Counted from the stretch's first letter, positions 7,596 to 16,765 are shown. The stretch is 46,882 bases of DNA from Actinospica acidithermotolerans (GCF_018139625.1 NZ_JAGSOH010000053.1:1-46882); one strand, 5' to 3'. Program-made: numbers and translations. The notes: a model not told the origin generated them from the sequence alone.

Positions 7596-9698
7596 ATGTT
7601 CGCCGACCTCTTCGACATCGAGTGGGCTTCACTCACACACGCCTACGGCTCAGCTGAGGACGTGCCGGACATCCTGCAGGGCCTGGTGTCGGACGATCCC
7701 GACGAGCGGGAGATCGCCCTGGACAGGTTCCACGGGGCTGTCCACCATCAAGGCGACATCTACGACTCGACTGTTGCGTGTCTGCCATTCCTGTTCGACG
7801 CGGTCGCGGACGCGACGGTGGCAGGGCGTGGGGCGGTGGCCGAACTCTTCGTGAGCATCGGCGAGTCGACGGTCGGTTCGCCGCGGGCGCGCGGAGATGA
7901 CGAGGCGGACTGGGCGGTGCCGTATCGGCAGGCTGAGACACTGATACGGACGCGGGCAGTTGAATTCGTGGCCTGGCTCGCAGATGAGGACGCGCAGGTC
8001 AGATCAGCCGCCGTGGCCGCTCTGGCGCACTTCACGGCTCAACCGATGGAGACCTTGCGGCTATTCATGCACCGGCTGGCTCTGGAGCCGGTCGTAGAGA
8101 GCCGCATCGCGATCATTACGGCGGCGGCCGATGTCGCGGTACGTACCCCGGAGGTCGGCGACCAAGTCGCCGAATGGCTGCTGGAAGTGGTCGGCGGGGA
8201 CGCCGACCCTGGCACTCGGCTGGCCGCACTCGTTCATCTTGCCCGCTCGGCGCCCGAGCGGAGGGTCGAGGACCTGACCGGCCGCGCTGTGCGTCTCCTC
8301 GGCGAGATTAGTGCCCATCCCGGCTACAACGCCCCGCCGATCGATGATCGGCCGGCGACACCGACCCTGGTCGGGGCGGTGCGCGTGACGTTCGCTCCCG
8401 AGCGCGAGGGTCGTGCGGATGCCTGGACTGCGGATCTGGTCCGCGTCTTGCACGACGCGCTCGCCGAGCGGGTCGCCGACCGGATCGCGTTGATCGTCGA
8501 CCAGCTGCGCCAGCCCGAGCCGGGGCGGCGGGTGGATGCGTTGCGCATGGGCAGTCAGCTGATCGGCCGCTGGCGCGGCCCGTTCGAGAATCTGGTCCGG
8601 CTCATCGGGTGCCAACTCGACGCACCGGAGCATCCGGTGCGCTACATGGCCGCGCTGGCGTTGCAAGACACGTACGAACTGGCGACGCCGGCGGCCGACA
8701 CACTGGCCGCACAAGTAGTCGCCGCCGGCCCCGAAGCCTGGGTCAGCCCGGACCGGAAGGTTCAAGACTCGTACCGGATGATGCTGCTCGCGCTCGCCCG
8801 CCTGGGCGATCCACGCGCCGTGCCGGGCATCATCGCCGCGCTGGACAGCGGAGCTGAAACCTCCATGCTCGTTCAGACGCTTGGGCAGTACCGCGATTAC
8901 CGGCACAAGTTCACGCCGCGACTGCTCTCGCGACTCGCGACAGTGCAGGCCGAGATAGATCCCGCCCGGCGGAACAGCATCAGCAACATGCTCACCGCCG
9001 CGCGGCAGCTCGGCGCGGCCGAGGCTCTGCCCGACGTCACACGGATCCTGGACATTGCGATGCGCTCGGAGAACCACACGATCATCCAGAGTGCGCTGCA
9101 CACGCTCAAGTCACAGGGCACGGCCGCCCAACCCTCCCTGGTGCACGTGCAACGCCTCACCGACCACGCGGACGCGCATATCGCGCTGCCGGCCATCGAA
9201 ATAGCCTGGGCGATCACGCATGATCTGGAGGCCTTCCTCTGCGACCTGCGACCCCGCATCGACGGCACCGACCAGCGTGCTGCGGGTCTGGCTGCGCAGT
9301 GCGCCGGGGCAGCTGGCACTGGAGCGGCACCGTTGGCCGGATCCATCCGGGTCCTGGCAGGATCCGAGGATCTTTGGACCCGTGTCCGAGCCTCCACCGC
9401 GCTGGTCAAGATCTCCGCCAGCGCCGATGCGCTGCTGCCGGTTCTGGTAGCGGCATGGCAGGAGAACGCCCATACACGCACCCTCATCGCAGAGTGCATC
9501 GGCAGCCTGGGGGCTCAGGCGTCTGACTTCCTGCCGCTGTTGCGTGCCGAACTGGCCGATCCGCGCCGCTACACATTCCGCCAAGGCCTCTGGTCCAACA
9601 GCAACGTCCCGAGCGATGAGAGGCTGCTGGCTGCATGCGTGGACGCCGTCGAACGCATCGCATGGCCCAGCAGCACCGAATCGGCGGGATCCTCGTGA
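7596..9698 (+). CDS. HEAT-repeat protein
   Basis: The product has 700 residues from ATG 7596 (MFADLFDIEWASLTHAYG); a GTG 9 bp upstream is less likely. The whole chain is alpha-helical pairs typical of HEAT repeats, for example AVEFVAWLADEDAQVRSAAVA, RYMAALALQDTYELATPAAD and TRVRASTALVKISASADAL. The N-terminal block (AEDVPDILQGL, then HHQGDIYDSTVACLPFL) is conserved in actinomycete members of this group. HEAT solenoids are scaffolds for protein-protein binding, and HEAT-like proteins occur as immunity proteins in toxin loci. It is divergent from the SUKH operon. A short fragment resembling its N-terminus occurs near 16.1 kb. Confidence 0.87.
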   Translation: MFADLFDIEWASLTHAYGSAEDVPDILQGLVSDDPDEREIALDRFHGAVHHQGDIYDSTVACLPFLFDAVADATVAGRGAVAELFVSIGESTVGSPRARGDDEADWAVPYRQAETLIRTRAVEFVAWLADEDAQVRSAAVAALAHFTAQPMETLRLFMHRLALEPVVESRIAIITAAADVAVRTPEVGDQVAEWLLEVVGGDADPGTRLAALVHLARSAPERRVEDLTGRAVRLLGEISAHPGYNAPPIDDRPATPTLVGAVRVTFAPEREGRADAWTADLVRVLHDALAERVADRIALIVDQLRQPEPGRRVDALRMGSQLIGRWRGPFENLVRLIGCQLDAPEHPVRYMAALALQDTYELATPAADTLAAQVVAAGPEAWVSPDRKVQDSYRMMLLALARLGDPRAVPGIIAALDSGAETSMLVQTLGQYRDYRHKFTPRLLSRLATVQAEIDPARRNSISNMLTAARQLGAAEALPDVTRILDIAMRSENHTIIQSALHTLKSQGTAAQPSLVHVQRLTDHADAHIALPAIEIAWAITHDLEAFLCDLRPRIDGTDQRAAGLAAQCAGAAGTGAAPLAGSIRVLAGSEDLWTRVRASTALVKISASADALLPVLVAAWQENAHTRTLIAECIGSLGAQASDFLPLLRAELADPRRYTFRQGLWSNSNVPSDERLLAACVDAVERIAWPSSTESAGSS

Positions 9699-9806
9699 CG
9701 TCGACTCTTCGGCACCGGCAGAGTTGGTACCTTGACGGTCGCGGCCATCCAAAATGTCGGACGTCACCCCTGACGGTCTGATCCTCGTCTACCGAAAGGT
9801 GTGAGC

Positions 9807-10856
9807 ATGGATGCTCAAGAGACGCCGCTGGGCGAGATCACGTGCCCGTCCGGCGTGCTGACGATCCTTGACGGCGGCTACCTCGGTTCCTGGTCGGCGG
9901 ATCGTTCGCCGCAGGACGTCGATCCAGAGACGCTCGGCCTCCAGGATCCTCAACTGGCCGCTGAGATTGCTTCGGCCGTCGACTTCGAGGTGATCGGGCC
10001 GGACGCCGAGGCCGCTGCGCGCAGCTTCAACCAATGGGCCGGTCTGACGTTGTACGACATTCCCGGCTCAAGGACGCAGGCGTTCACGGCCAAGTTCGCG
10101 GAGCACTGTCGCGAGCGCGGTCTCGAGGCTGGTCTCTCACCGTTCCCGCAGCAGATTGCGCACCGTCATCGAGCAAGGCGCGCTGCGGGCAGGAATGGTG
10201 CTGGCGCGTTCCCGTTCTTCGGAGTCCCGGCTGTGGCGGTCGGCGGACTGCCTGACGATCGACCACTCGCGGTCAGCGGCACGCGGTCGCTCTCCGCCGA
10301 CTTTGAGGATCGCTGGTCGAGCCTGACACTGCATGTCCATGACGCTCCGGCCGTCCGGAGTGTCGAAGTCGGAGTGGTCGGCGTCGACTGGGCTCGGTTG
10401 ATGTTCGCTGACGTCGATGCTCTCTCGTCCTGGCAGCACGAGCACTCGATCGACGGCCTGGCCGACGTGGCGTTCTGGGGCCGCGACGCCGATCAGGCCG
10501 CTACGGAGCTCGACGCGCCGGTGCTCGGCACGGTCGGCGAGGACAACGTCCGGGGCTGGAGAAACCTGGCTTACGACGACGCGTGCCAGCATGCGGTGGA
10601 GGTCGGCTCCTGGAAGGCCGCCGATCCGGCCCGGCGCCTGGCGTTCGACTTCCGGCCCCACTCGCACCACTGGCAGGCGATGGCCGGCGTCAGAGCCTCG
10701 GACACCGAAGCGTCGACTGTGGATGTGGGCGGCGCCCGCATGCTGATGGCGATGACGAGTTGGGGTGACGGCATGTTCCCGGTACACGCCGAATTCGGCG
10801 AACACGGCGACGTGGTCCGGGTGCGGGTGGCCTTCGAAACCGAGATCGGGGAGTGA
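9807..10856 (+). CDS. Hypothetical protein, DUF4241-like C-terminus
   Basis: The product has about 349 residues. ATG 9807 is chosen over GTG 9801 because the GAAAGG at 9794-9799 would sit too close to the GTG. The C-terminal 50 residues (ARMLMAMTSWGDGMFPVHAE, followed by a VVRVRVAF strand) resemble the end of DUF4241 and related proteins, in which a GDG-F/Y-P-V motif precedes a final strand. The N-terminal half (ITCPSGVLTILDGGYLGSW) also fits that superfamily. It is cytoplasmic, with no catalytic motif and no known function. It lies alone, about 100 bp after the HEAT gene. Confidence 0.78.
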   Translation: MDAQETPLGEITCPSGVLTILDGGYLGSWSADRSPQDVDPETLGLQDPQLAAEIASAVDFEVIGPDAEAAARSFNQWAGLTLYDIPGSRTQAFTAKFAEHCRERGLEAGLSPFPQQIAHRHRARRAAGRNGAGAFPFFGVPAVAVGGLPDDRPLAVSGTRSLSADFEDRWSSLTLHVHDAPAVRSVEVGVVGVDWARLMFADVDALSSWQHEHSIDGLADVAFWGRDADQAATELDAPVLGTVGEDNVRGWRNLAYDDACQHAVEVGSWKAADPARRLAFDFRPHSHHWQAMAGVRASDTEASTVDVGGARMLMAMTSWGDGMFPVHAEFGEHGDVVRVRVAFETEIGE

Positions 10857-10916
10857 ACCGTACAACGAGTTGAATTAGCAGAGGTCAACGCGCCGGGCAT
10901 CGGTCATACTGGCCGA

Positions 10917-11498
10917 ATGTCGGAGGCGTCGGAAGAGCTCAACGGGGACAAAGCGTCCGTGCTGCTGGCGTTCGGGATCGCGGCCAACGTCAAGCATGAG
11001 ATCGGGCGGGGCGAAGGCGGTCTGGACATTCGGCGCGGCACCAAGCACTTCGCGGCGGGAGCGAAGGTGTGGGTGCTGCCGCCGCGCTGGGGCGATGGCG
11101 GAGAGCAGGTCGGGGTCGTCGGACGGCACCGCGGAAGCCCGGGGCCGTACATCCTGCTGGTGATGCCGCGCCGGCACCTGGAGAACTTCCGGACGCAGGG
11201 CGTGTACAGTCCCGCGCTATTCGCCGCGATGACCAGACCGATGAAGCGCGGAGGGAGTCCGGGGACGTCGTTCGCGCTCTGGGAGGATAAGGAGGCTGCC
11301 GCGCAGGTCGCCGCGATGTGGAATCAGCCGACCATGGAGGCGCACTTCGATGAGCCCCGGGGCTGGGGCTATGTTCCGGACCCGCCGCCGATGGAGCTGG
11401 AACGCGACCGGGTCGTGTTCTACCTCGCGCACTTCAACGCCAACCGTGCCTGGTATTCCTCGCGGTTGCCACCCCGTGAGGCGGGCGACGCTGCGTGA
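10917..11498 (+). CDS. Hypothetical protein, first gene of a coupled group
   Basis: The product has 193 residues starting MSEASEELNGDKASVLLAFG. A central beta-rich part (HFAAGAKVWVLPPRWGDGGEQVGVVGRHRG) looks like a small SH3-like barrel and is followed by ILLVMPRRHLENFRTQGVYSPALF. I do not recognise a family with confidence. The stop overlaps the GTG start of the next gene as GTGA, so translational coupling is likely. Confidence 0.8.
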   Translation: MSEASEELNGDKASVLLAFGIAANVKHEIGRGEGGLDIRRGTKHFAAGAKVWVLPPRWGDGGEQVGVVGRHRGSPGPYILLVMPRRHLENFRTQGVYSPALFAAMTRPMKRGGSPGTSFALWEDKEAAAQVAAMWNQPTMEAHFDEPRGWGYVPDPPPMELERDRVVFYLAHFNANRAWYSSRLPPREAGDAA

Positions 11499-12040
11499 GG
11501 CTCACGGCCGATGAGTACCAGCGGACCGTGGCCGGGCTGGTGGGACGGACCATCACGGCCATCGCCTACTTCCCGTTGATGTGCGGAGAAGACGGGCTGG
11601 TTGTCGACGAGTGGGACGCCGGCGCCTGGCACGAGCCGACTATGGGCGTCGAACTGACCACGGCGACCGGCGAGGTCTATTCGGCTGTGTGGGGTCACAG
11701 CTTCGACTACTACGGCCTGGAAGTCTTTCCCACGCCGATGACTGCCCATCTGCGCGACCCCGGTACGCCGGGCGGATCGGCTCGGATCGACGTCACTGAC
11801 CACGCGCAGTGGGCGGGCCTCGTCGGGCAGCCGGTTTCGTCGTCGGACATCATCTGGAGCACCGAGCCGGAGGCACCGCCGACCCCGGCCGCTGTGCACC
11901 TGCGCACAACGGCCTGCCAGGTGTGGATCGCGGCAGGTCGCCCAGCCGCATGGCCACCGAACGGGAAGTTCGACCTCCATACAGACGACGTCCTCGTCGT
12001 GTTCGACGAGGTGCTTGCGGATCAGATCGGGCTCGTTTGA
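11495..12040 (+). CDS. Hypothetical protein, second gene of a coupled group
   Basis: The product has 181 residues from a GTG that overlaps the preceding stop (GTGA), starting MRLTADEYQRTVAGLVG. It is beta-rich (TITAIAYFPLM, GVELTTATGEVYSAVWGHSFD, LVGQPVSSSDIIW), with a late segment VHLRTTACQVWIAAGR and an acidic C-terminus. It may be a compact beta barrel. No family is recognised. About 260 bp of apparently non-coding DNA follow. Confidence 0.8.
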   Translation: MRLTADEYQRTVAGLVGRTITAIAYFPLMCGEDGLVVDEWDAGAWHEPTMGVELTTATGEVYSAVWGHSFDYYGLEVFPTPMTAHLRDPGTPGGSARIDVTDHAQWAGLVGQPVSSSDIIWSTEPEAPPTPAAVHLRTTACQVWIAAGRPAAWPPNGKFDLHTDDVLVVFDEVLADQIGLV

Positions 12041-12300
12041 GCGCGTGGGCCGAAGGAATCGCTTCAGCCTCGCCGCCCGGCTCTCTTCAGTGCGACCAGG
12101 CAGGGTCGATAATGCTGCCCCGAAGCCGCTGTGCGGCACGGCGTGGCTGTGGGCGCCCACTGCCGATGCCCGCCGACGGCGGCGAGCCGCGCTACCCGGC
12201 GACCAGCCTCGGGCTGGACGACGACGATGCCGATGACGACGATCGAGAAGCGGGTGGAATGGCGTCGCGCCATCCCGGCCCGGCGTGTCATCATCGCCGG

Positions 12301-13109
12301 ATGAGCGAGACGGAGGCGTGGACGACGCCGGAGCAGATCGCGGCGAAGACCACCGAGTTCGAGGCGGCGGCGAGCGCCGCGTTCGGCTATGTCCGCCCAA
12401 TCGCGGGATCTGCCACGACGATGTCGACGGGTCGGTTGTCGTGGACCGGGTCAACGTCCCGGTGCGGCTGCTGCCGGCCGCCGCGATGGCGCTGGTGCTG
12501 GGTGAGCGGTGGGCGCCGAACTGCGCGGTGCGGGTCAGCGCTGTGGAGCTCGATCAGGCGCGGACGATCGCAGGGCCAGCCGAGGCGTGCACCGAGATGC
12601 CGCACCCGAACCTCATCGCGTGGCGCTATCTACGCGAAGAGATCGGCGACCACGGGACCGCCGTCGCTGTCTACCTCGAGTGCATCGACATGACGGATAT
12701 CGGCGACGCGTACATCGACGCCGTTCTCGGCGAGATTCACCGAGGACGGATCGAGAGCGCGGATGGGACGACGACGCTGTGGCGCCCGGTCGGCCCGGCC
12801 GAACTCGATCTCCTGCGTACTTCAGGGATGACGGCGTGGTCGCCGCGCCTGCCCGACCAGCCCATCTTCTACCCGGTCTTGAACCAGGACTACGCCGAGC
12901 ACATCGCTCGCGAGTGGAACGTCGCCGCGTCCGGCTCCGGCTACGTCACCCGATTCAATGTGCTGACCTCGTTCGCCCGCCGCTACCCGACGCAGCAGGC
13001 CGGTGGTGCCGGGCATCTGGAGCTGTGGATCCCGGCCGAGGACGTCGACGAGCTAAACCGCAGCATCGTCGGCCCGATCGAGATCGTCGGCGAGCACCGT
13101 GGGCTATGA
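12301..13109 (+). CDS. Hypothetical protein, probably frameshifted near codon 35
   Basis: The ATG at 12301 opens a good N-terminus (MSETEAWTTPEQIAAKTTEF, continuing AAASAAFGYVRP). That frame then loses protein character. The rest of the protein continues in another frame from about 12410 (CHDDVDGSVVVDRVNVPVRL, LPAAAMALVLGERWAPNCAV) to the stop at 13107-13109. Together the two parts form one protein of about 270 residues. Either a base was gained or lost at about 12395-12415 or the sequence has an error there; no strong start exists for the second frame alone. The C-terminus (HLELWIPAEDVDELNRSIVG) is typical folded protein. The 3' end overlaps the next gene by 11 bp. No family is recognised. 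Confidence 0.65.
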
Positions 13110-14328
13110 ACTACGGGCCCTGGTAGCCGCCGACACCGTTCTGGACTCGGTGTCCGGCCTGCCCCCGGGCGCGGTCGTCCGTCTCGCGCAAGGACTGAGC
13201 CTGCTCGCGCTCACCATCGAACTGCAGGACCGTCTCGACGAATCCGGGCCGCGCACACCGGAGCAGCGTGCCGCGGCCTGGTCGGCGGCCGGCCCGGTGG
13301 CGATGGTGTTCGCCGATTACTTCGGCGGTGTCGGCGAGCAATCGGCAACTGTCTGGGACAGCGGCCGTCTCGTCCTCGGTCCGCTCACGGTCGGGGACCG
13401 CGAGCCGTTCCCCGCCGACGGCAGCCCGATTTCGCGGGCGCTGCGGCTCCTTGGCGCGCAGGCGGATGGCGGTCGGGACGAGTTCGACACAGTCGGCCTG
13501 GCACGCCACCGCAACACCGAGGACTGGCCACAGCCTCCGCGGCCGATCCCGGACGAGCACATCGTCCACGCGGCGGCGATCCGTGCAGAGGAGATCGCGG
13601 TCGGCTACGTCGACGGTTGGCTCACCGGCGAGGCCGCTCGCCGTCTGGCATGGTGGCGTGCCTGCGACCTGGCTGATCCCACGAGCACGATCGGCGGGCT
13701 CGCGGCGCTGCGCGACGACGTCGACGCCTTCGACCGGATGTGCCACGACCTGGCCGCCCCCGTCGGCGGCGGCGAACGGAACGCGATCTGGCACTACCTC
13801 GATCTCGATCACCGCAAGGCTCATCTATCCCGCGAGGTTCGTGACTCGATCGCGGTGATCCGCGACGGCCGGCAGCGGTTCCTGATCGACCGGGCGGTCT
13901 CAGGCGAGGGTATGAACTGGTCTTCGCACAGCGCACTGCTGGGCACCGACCGCCCCGAGGAGATTGACGCCGCGCTCGACCGCGCCGATCCGCTGGCCGG
14001 CGTCGCGCTGATCGGACTGGCAATGACCCACCCGGATCCGGGGCAGATCCTGCCGCGCATCGCCCGCGCCTACGCGATCGGCGGCGACCAAATGACGCAA
14101 CAGGCGACTGTCGCTACCGCCCACGTCGCCCGGCTGCACCTCACCACCAGCCCCGAAGTCCTGGCCCATGTCCGCAGCAGACGCCGCGGCAACGAAGCGG
14201 ACATGGACCTGTGGTCGTTCGTCCCGCGTCGCCGCTTGCCGTGGTGGCTGTGGCGGTACGAGCTTCCCCACGTCCTCGGCGCCCGGCTGCACGGGTGGTG
14301 GCTTGTGCTCACGCGCCGCGCCGGATGA
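13099..14328 (+). CDS. Hypothetical protein (409 aa), C-terminal helical repeats
   Basis: The product starts from a GTG at 13099 (MGYELRALVAADTVLD) that lies inside the end of the preceding gene, implying coupling. Residues 1 to about 145 form one domain (LSLLALTIELQDRLDE, VAMVFADYFGGVGEQSATVW). Residues from about 155 on are helical and include WLTGEAARRLAWWRACDLAD and a region that reads like HEAT-type pairs (ADPLAGVALIGLAMTHPDPG, TQQATVATAHVARLHL). It has no signal peptide. The C-terminus is rich in W and R (PWWLWRYELPHVLG) but has no clear membrane span. Function unknown. Confidence 0.8.
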   Translation: MGYELRALVAADTVLDSVSGLPPGAVVRLAQGLSLLALTIELQDRLDESGPRTPEQRAAAWSAAGPVAMVFADYFGGVGEQSATVWDSGRLVLGPLTVGDREPFPADGSPISRALRLLGAQADGGRDEFDTVGLARHRNTEDWPQPPRPIPDEHIVHAAAIRAEEIAVGYVDGWLTGEAARRLAWWRACDLADPTSTIGGLAALRDDVDAFDRMCHDLAAPVGGGERNAIWHYLDLDHRKAHLSREVRDSIAVIRDGRQRFLIDRAVSGEGMNWSSHSALLGTDRPEEIDAALDRADPLAGVALIGLAMTHPDPGQILPRIARAYAIGGDQMTQQATVATAHVARLHLTTSPEVLAHVRSRRRGNEADMDLWSFVPRRRLPWWLWRYELPHVLGARLHGWWLVLTRRAG

Positions 14329-14356
14329 CGAGAGTTCCTCAGTCCCACCAGAAGAA

Positions 14357-15118
14357 CTAGGTGTGGCTGAACACCTGCGGTTCGGCGAGCGCCGTTGTGG
14401 TGCCGGTGCCCTGGTCGACGATGTCGGGGCAGTACCCGGTCTGCTCCTCGGCGACTTTCGCGACCAGGGCCGGCGCGGTGGGCGGTTCGGGGACGTTAAG
14501 CTCGATGACGTCGTGGCCGAGGGTCAGCAGTTCGGCGCCGAACCGAGCGCGCCAGTGCTCGAGGACGGCTTCGTGCTGGGCACCGGTGATGTCGTAGTTG
14601 CAGGCGCCGCCCCATTCCATCCTGCGCAGGATGTCCAGGCCGCCGGGGCCGGCCGGGCACAGGCCGATGACCGTGGTGTCAGCGGCCCAGGATCCGCCCG
14701 GTGGAGGCTCGTTCGGCAGGTCGAGTTCGCCGCAGCGGTGCGCAGCTGTCATCTCGTCGCGGTCGTCGTCGGTGAGGAACAGGTCGCCGTTCTCGTCTCT
14801 CTCGCCGCCGCCCTGCTCGCAGTCCGCCTTCAGGTCGGCCAGCAGATCGACGACGTCGCCGCGCCAGGGATCGTCGATTGTGACGACGTAACGGCCGTCC
14901 AGGTGTCGCCACACGGTCGGGTCACGGTCCCGATCAGCCTGGTTCGGGTCGGTGAGGAACGGCCACAACCCGGTCTCGCCGTGCAGCGCCTTCAACGCAT
15001 TCCACACGTCGCGCGCCGACCCGGCTGGCACGTCGACGGCAAGGATTTCCGCACCGTCGACGAGAGCGCCCATCGTGCGGGACGTGCCCAGCAGCGCTTG
15101 TGCTTCGCACTTGTTCAT
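14357..15118 (-). CDS. DUF4253 domain protein
   Basis: The product has 253 residues from ATG 15116-15118 (MNKCEAQALLGTSRTMGALV). The DUF4253 signature is at the C-terminus: NYDITGAQHEAVLEHWRARF, then GAELLTLGHDVIELNVPEPP, then ALVAKVAEEQTGYCPDIVDQ. The ATG overlaps the stop of the DUF4259 gene (ATGA), so the two are a coupled pair. DUF4253 proteins recur in immunity-type neighbourhoods but have no proven activity. The N-terminal 120 residues (AEILAVDVPAGSARDVWNAL and an acidic loop) are less conserved. Confidence 0.86.
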   Translation of the reverse strand: MNKCEAQALLGTSRTMGALVDGAEILAVDVPAGSARDVWNALKALHGETGLWPFLTDPNQADRDRDPTVWRHLDGRYVVTIDDPWRGDVVDLLADLKADCEQGGGERDENGDLFLTDDDRDEMTAAHRCGELDLPNEPPPGGSWAADTTVIGLCPAGPGGLDILRRMEWGGACNYDITGAQHEAVLEHWRARFGAELLTLGHDVIELNVPEPPTAPALVAKVAEEQTGYCPDIVDQGTGTTTALAEPQVFSHT

Positions 15119-15468
15119 GCAGCGGCGAGGATGTCGCGCAGCCGCCGGGTCGAGGCCAGCCAGGGGCCGTCTCCGGTCTCGTCGCCCTCCAGCCACAGTT
15201 GCCTGATCTCGCTGTCCTCGCCGAGGATCCGTTCGACGTAGGCGTCCGAGGCGAACTCCTGGCCGCCGGGCAGTTCGCGGGCCGCGATCGCCGACGCGGC
15301 CAGCGCCTCCACCCCGAAGTCGCTGTCGAGATAGGCGTCGCAGGCGATGACCGCATCGAGCGCGCGGCGCAGCAGCGGGATCCGCTCGTGCTCGGCCGCG
15401 TCGTCCAGGTCGTTGGCGAAGTCGGCGGCCGTGTCGTTGTCGAACGGCCCGATATCCCAGGCGCCCAT
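15115..15468 (-). CDS. DUF4259 domain protein
   Basis: The product has 117 residues starting MGAWDIGPFDNDTAADFAND, which is the diagnostic N-terminus of DUF4259. This ATG (15466-15468) matches the family start; two further in-frame ATGs lie 6 and 12 bp upstream. It is a helical, acidic protein with ALDAVIACDAYLDSDFGVEA and IAARELPGGQ. It is transcribed just ahead of the DUF4253 gene with a 4-bp overlap. DUF4259 is widespread in bacteria with no known role. Confidence 0.88.
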   Translation of the reverse strand: MGAWDIGPFDNDTAADFANDLDDAAEHERIPLLRRALDAVIACDAYLDSDFGVEALAASAIAARELPGGQEFASDAYVERILGEDSEIRQLWLEGDETGDGPWLASTRRLRDILAAA

Positions 15469-15567
15469 GAGCATCCCCATCCCTTGTTGATCGTCGCGAG
15501 GACCGTATCCGACGCCGCCGACAATCCCCGTCGCCGCCTGTCGGCGCGGGCCGCTACGGTCGTCGTC

Positions 15568-16047
15568 ATGGTGGGGATCGACTACATGTGCGGGGACGCG
15601 ACGGCGCCCAACGGCAAGGGCGTCAAGGTGATCGCGCACGTCTGCAACGACCGCGGCGGCTGGGGCAAGGGCTTCGTCCTCGCGCTGTCTAAGCGCTGGC
15701 CGCAGCCCGAAGCCGAGTACCGAGCCTGGCATCGCGACCGGGCGCGCAACGACTTCGGACTCGGCGCGCTGCAGATGGTCCAGGTCGATGGACTGCTGTG
15801 GGTGGCGAACCTGATCGGCCAGCACGGCACCCGGACCAGCCGCTCCAGCGGCGTCCCAGTCCGGTACGAGGCAATCGGCCAGGCGCTGGCGAAACTCGTG
15901 CCCCGCGCCCTCGCGTTGGGCGCCTCGGTCCACATGCCGCGCATCGGCTGCTGCCTGGCCGGCGGGCGTTGGGAGCGCGTCGAGCCGCTGATCGAGGCGA
16001 CGCTCGTCTCCGCCGGGATACCCGTCACCGTCTATGACCGTGACTGA
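15568..16047 (+). CDS. Macro-domain protein (ADP-ribose binding/hydrolysing)
   Basis: The product has 159 residues from ATG 15568 (MVGIDYMCGDATAPNGKG). It is a stand-alone macro domain: GDATAPNGKGVKVIAHVCND is the adenine/ribose-binding strand-loop, GGWGKGFVLALSKRWPQPE is the loop equivalent to the GKG motif of OARD1-like macro domains, and HMPRIGCCLAGGRWERVEPL is the phosphate-binding loop. Macro domains bind ADP-ribose, and many remove it from protein esters, O-acetyl-ADP-ribose or DNA. The gene is divergent from the DUF4259/DUF4253 pair. An ADP-ribosylglycohydrolase lies 2.3 kb away in the same island, suggesting a shared ADP-ribose theme. Confidence 0.88.
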   Translation: MVGIDYMCGDATAPNGKGVKVIAHVCNDRGGWGKGFVLALSKRWPQPEAEYRAWHRDRARNDFGLGALQMVQVDGLLWVANLIGQHGTRTSRSSGVPVRYEAIGQALAKLVPRALALGASVHMPRIGCCLAGGRWERVEPLIEATLVSAGIPVTVYDRD

Positions 16048-16146
16048 ATCAGTACCCTCATTCCGAAGGATGCGCTGGCCGGGCTGGACGGCATCGATTG
16101 GACGCGGCTGCACCACGCCTACGGGCGCATCAGCGATGTCGCCGGG
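16048..16146 (+). pseudogene. Fragment like the N-terminus of the HEAT-repeat protein
   Basis: Reading on in the macro gene frame past its stop gives IPKDALAGLDGIDWTRLHHA and then YGRISDVAGLP. This resembles the start of the HEAT protein at 7.6 kb (LFDIEWASLTHAYGSAEDVP). Homology ends abruptly at about 16146, where a minus-strand fragment begins. The remnant is about 30 codons long, too short to fold, and is probably what survived a deletion. Confidence 0.5.
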
Positions 16147-16233
16147 CTACCGAGCTGCCGTAGCCCCCGCGAGTGCCCACGCAGTCTCGTTGAACCGGGG
16201 CGAGATCACGAGGACGGGCTTGGTGGCGGTCAT
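16147..16233 (-). pseudogene. 5' fragment of an ATP-grasp-like gene
   Basis: On the minus strand, ATG 16231-16233 opens MTATKPVLVISPRFNETAWA, ending shortly after with LAGATAAR and a TAG. This resembles the first strand and helix of actinomycete ATP-grasp proteins (ILLVSPR...ALRRAA). The frame stops exactly where the plus-strand HEAT-like fragment begins. It is therefore a beheaded gene remnant of 28 codons, and the family assignment is tentative. Confidence 0.4.
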
Positions 16234-16285
16234 GACGACCATCGTGGCCGTGACCGTGGGTGCAGCGCGAGCGAGGTCCTGCAGG

Positions 16286-16765
16286 TCACGCCGTGATGCC
16301 ATGCGGCGGCACGCGCGCGAGCAGGACTCTGTACACGTCGCCGCGCTGATCGACGGACACCTGCACCGTCGAGCCCGGCCTCCAGAACTGGCGCAGTTCC
16401 GGGTCCTCCGCCCTGGCCTCGACCAGTGCGACGCCGTCGGTCGCAAGGAGTGCCTCGAGGTCCGTGAAGGAGATGCGAGGCCGCAGCGGGCCGTAGGCGG
16501 CGATCAGGGCAGGGCTCTGGTCGGCGACTGTGAGCCAGTGGCGGTGACACTCGATGGTGATGTAGCAGCATGTCCAGTCCGGTGAGCCCTTGAGCCGGTC
16601 CCACCAGATCTCGACACCGCCGAAATCGCGTCCGAGCCGCCGTCGGAGCCGGTTCTCGGCATAGCAGTCGCCCAGACGCGCGGCCGCATCGTCAGGGCTG
16701 CACGAGCAGTCCAGGCCGAGCAGTGCACCGCCGGCGATCACCTCGGCGAGGACCGTGGCGCTCAT
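16286..16765 (-). CDS. Hypothetical protein, third gene of a coupled operon
   Basis: The product has 159 residues starting MSATVLAEVIAGGALLGLDC. The ATG overlaps the previous gene's stop (ATGA). It has a pair of close cysteines (LDCSCSPDDAAARLGDCYAE), followed by a beta-rich stretch (VEIWWDRLKGSPDWTCCYIT, LRPRISFTDLEALLATDGV). The fold may be a small alpha/beta sandwich like other immunity-type proteins, but no family is recognised. It is the last gene of a three-gene chain that starts at 17879. Confidence 0.78.
   Translation of the reverse strand: MSATVLAEVIAGGALLGLDCSCSPDDAAARLGDCYAENRLRRRLGRDFGGVEIWWDRLKGSPDWTCCYITIECHRHWLTVADQSPALIAAYGPLRPRISFTDLEALLATDGVALVEARAEDPELRQFWRPGSTVQVSVDQRGDVYRVLLARVPPHGITA

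Noticed and set aside
14168-15241. A 357-residue plus-strand open frame
   Set aside because: It runs antisense to the DUF4253 gene, whose motifs and ATGA coupling are convincing.
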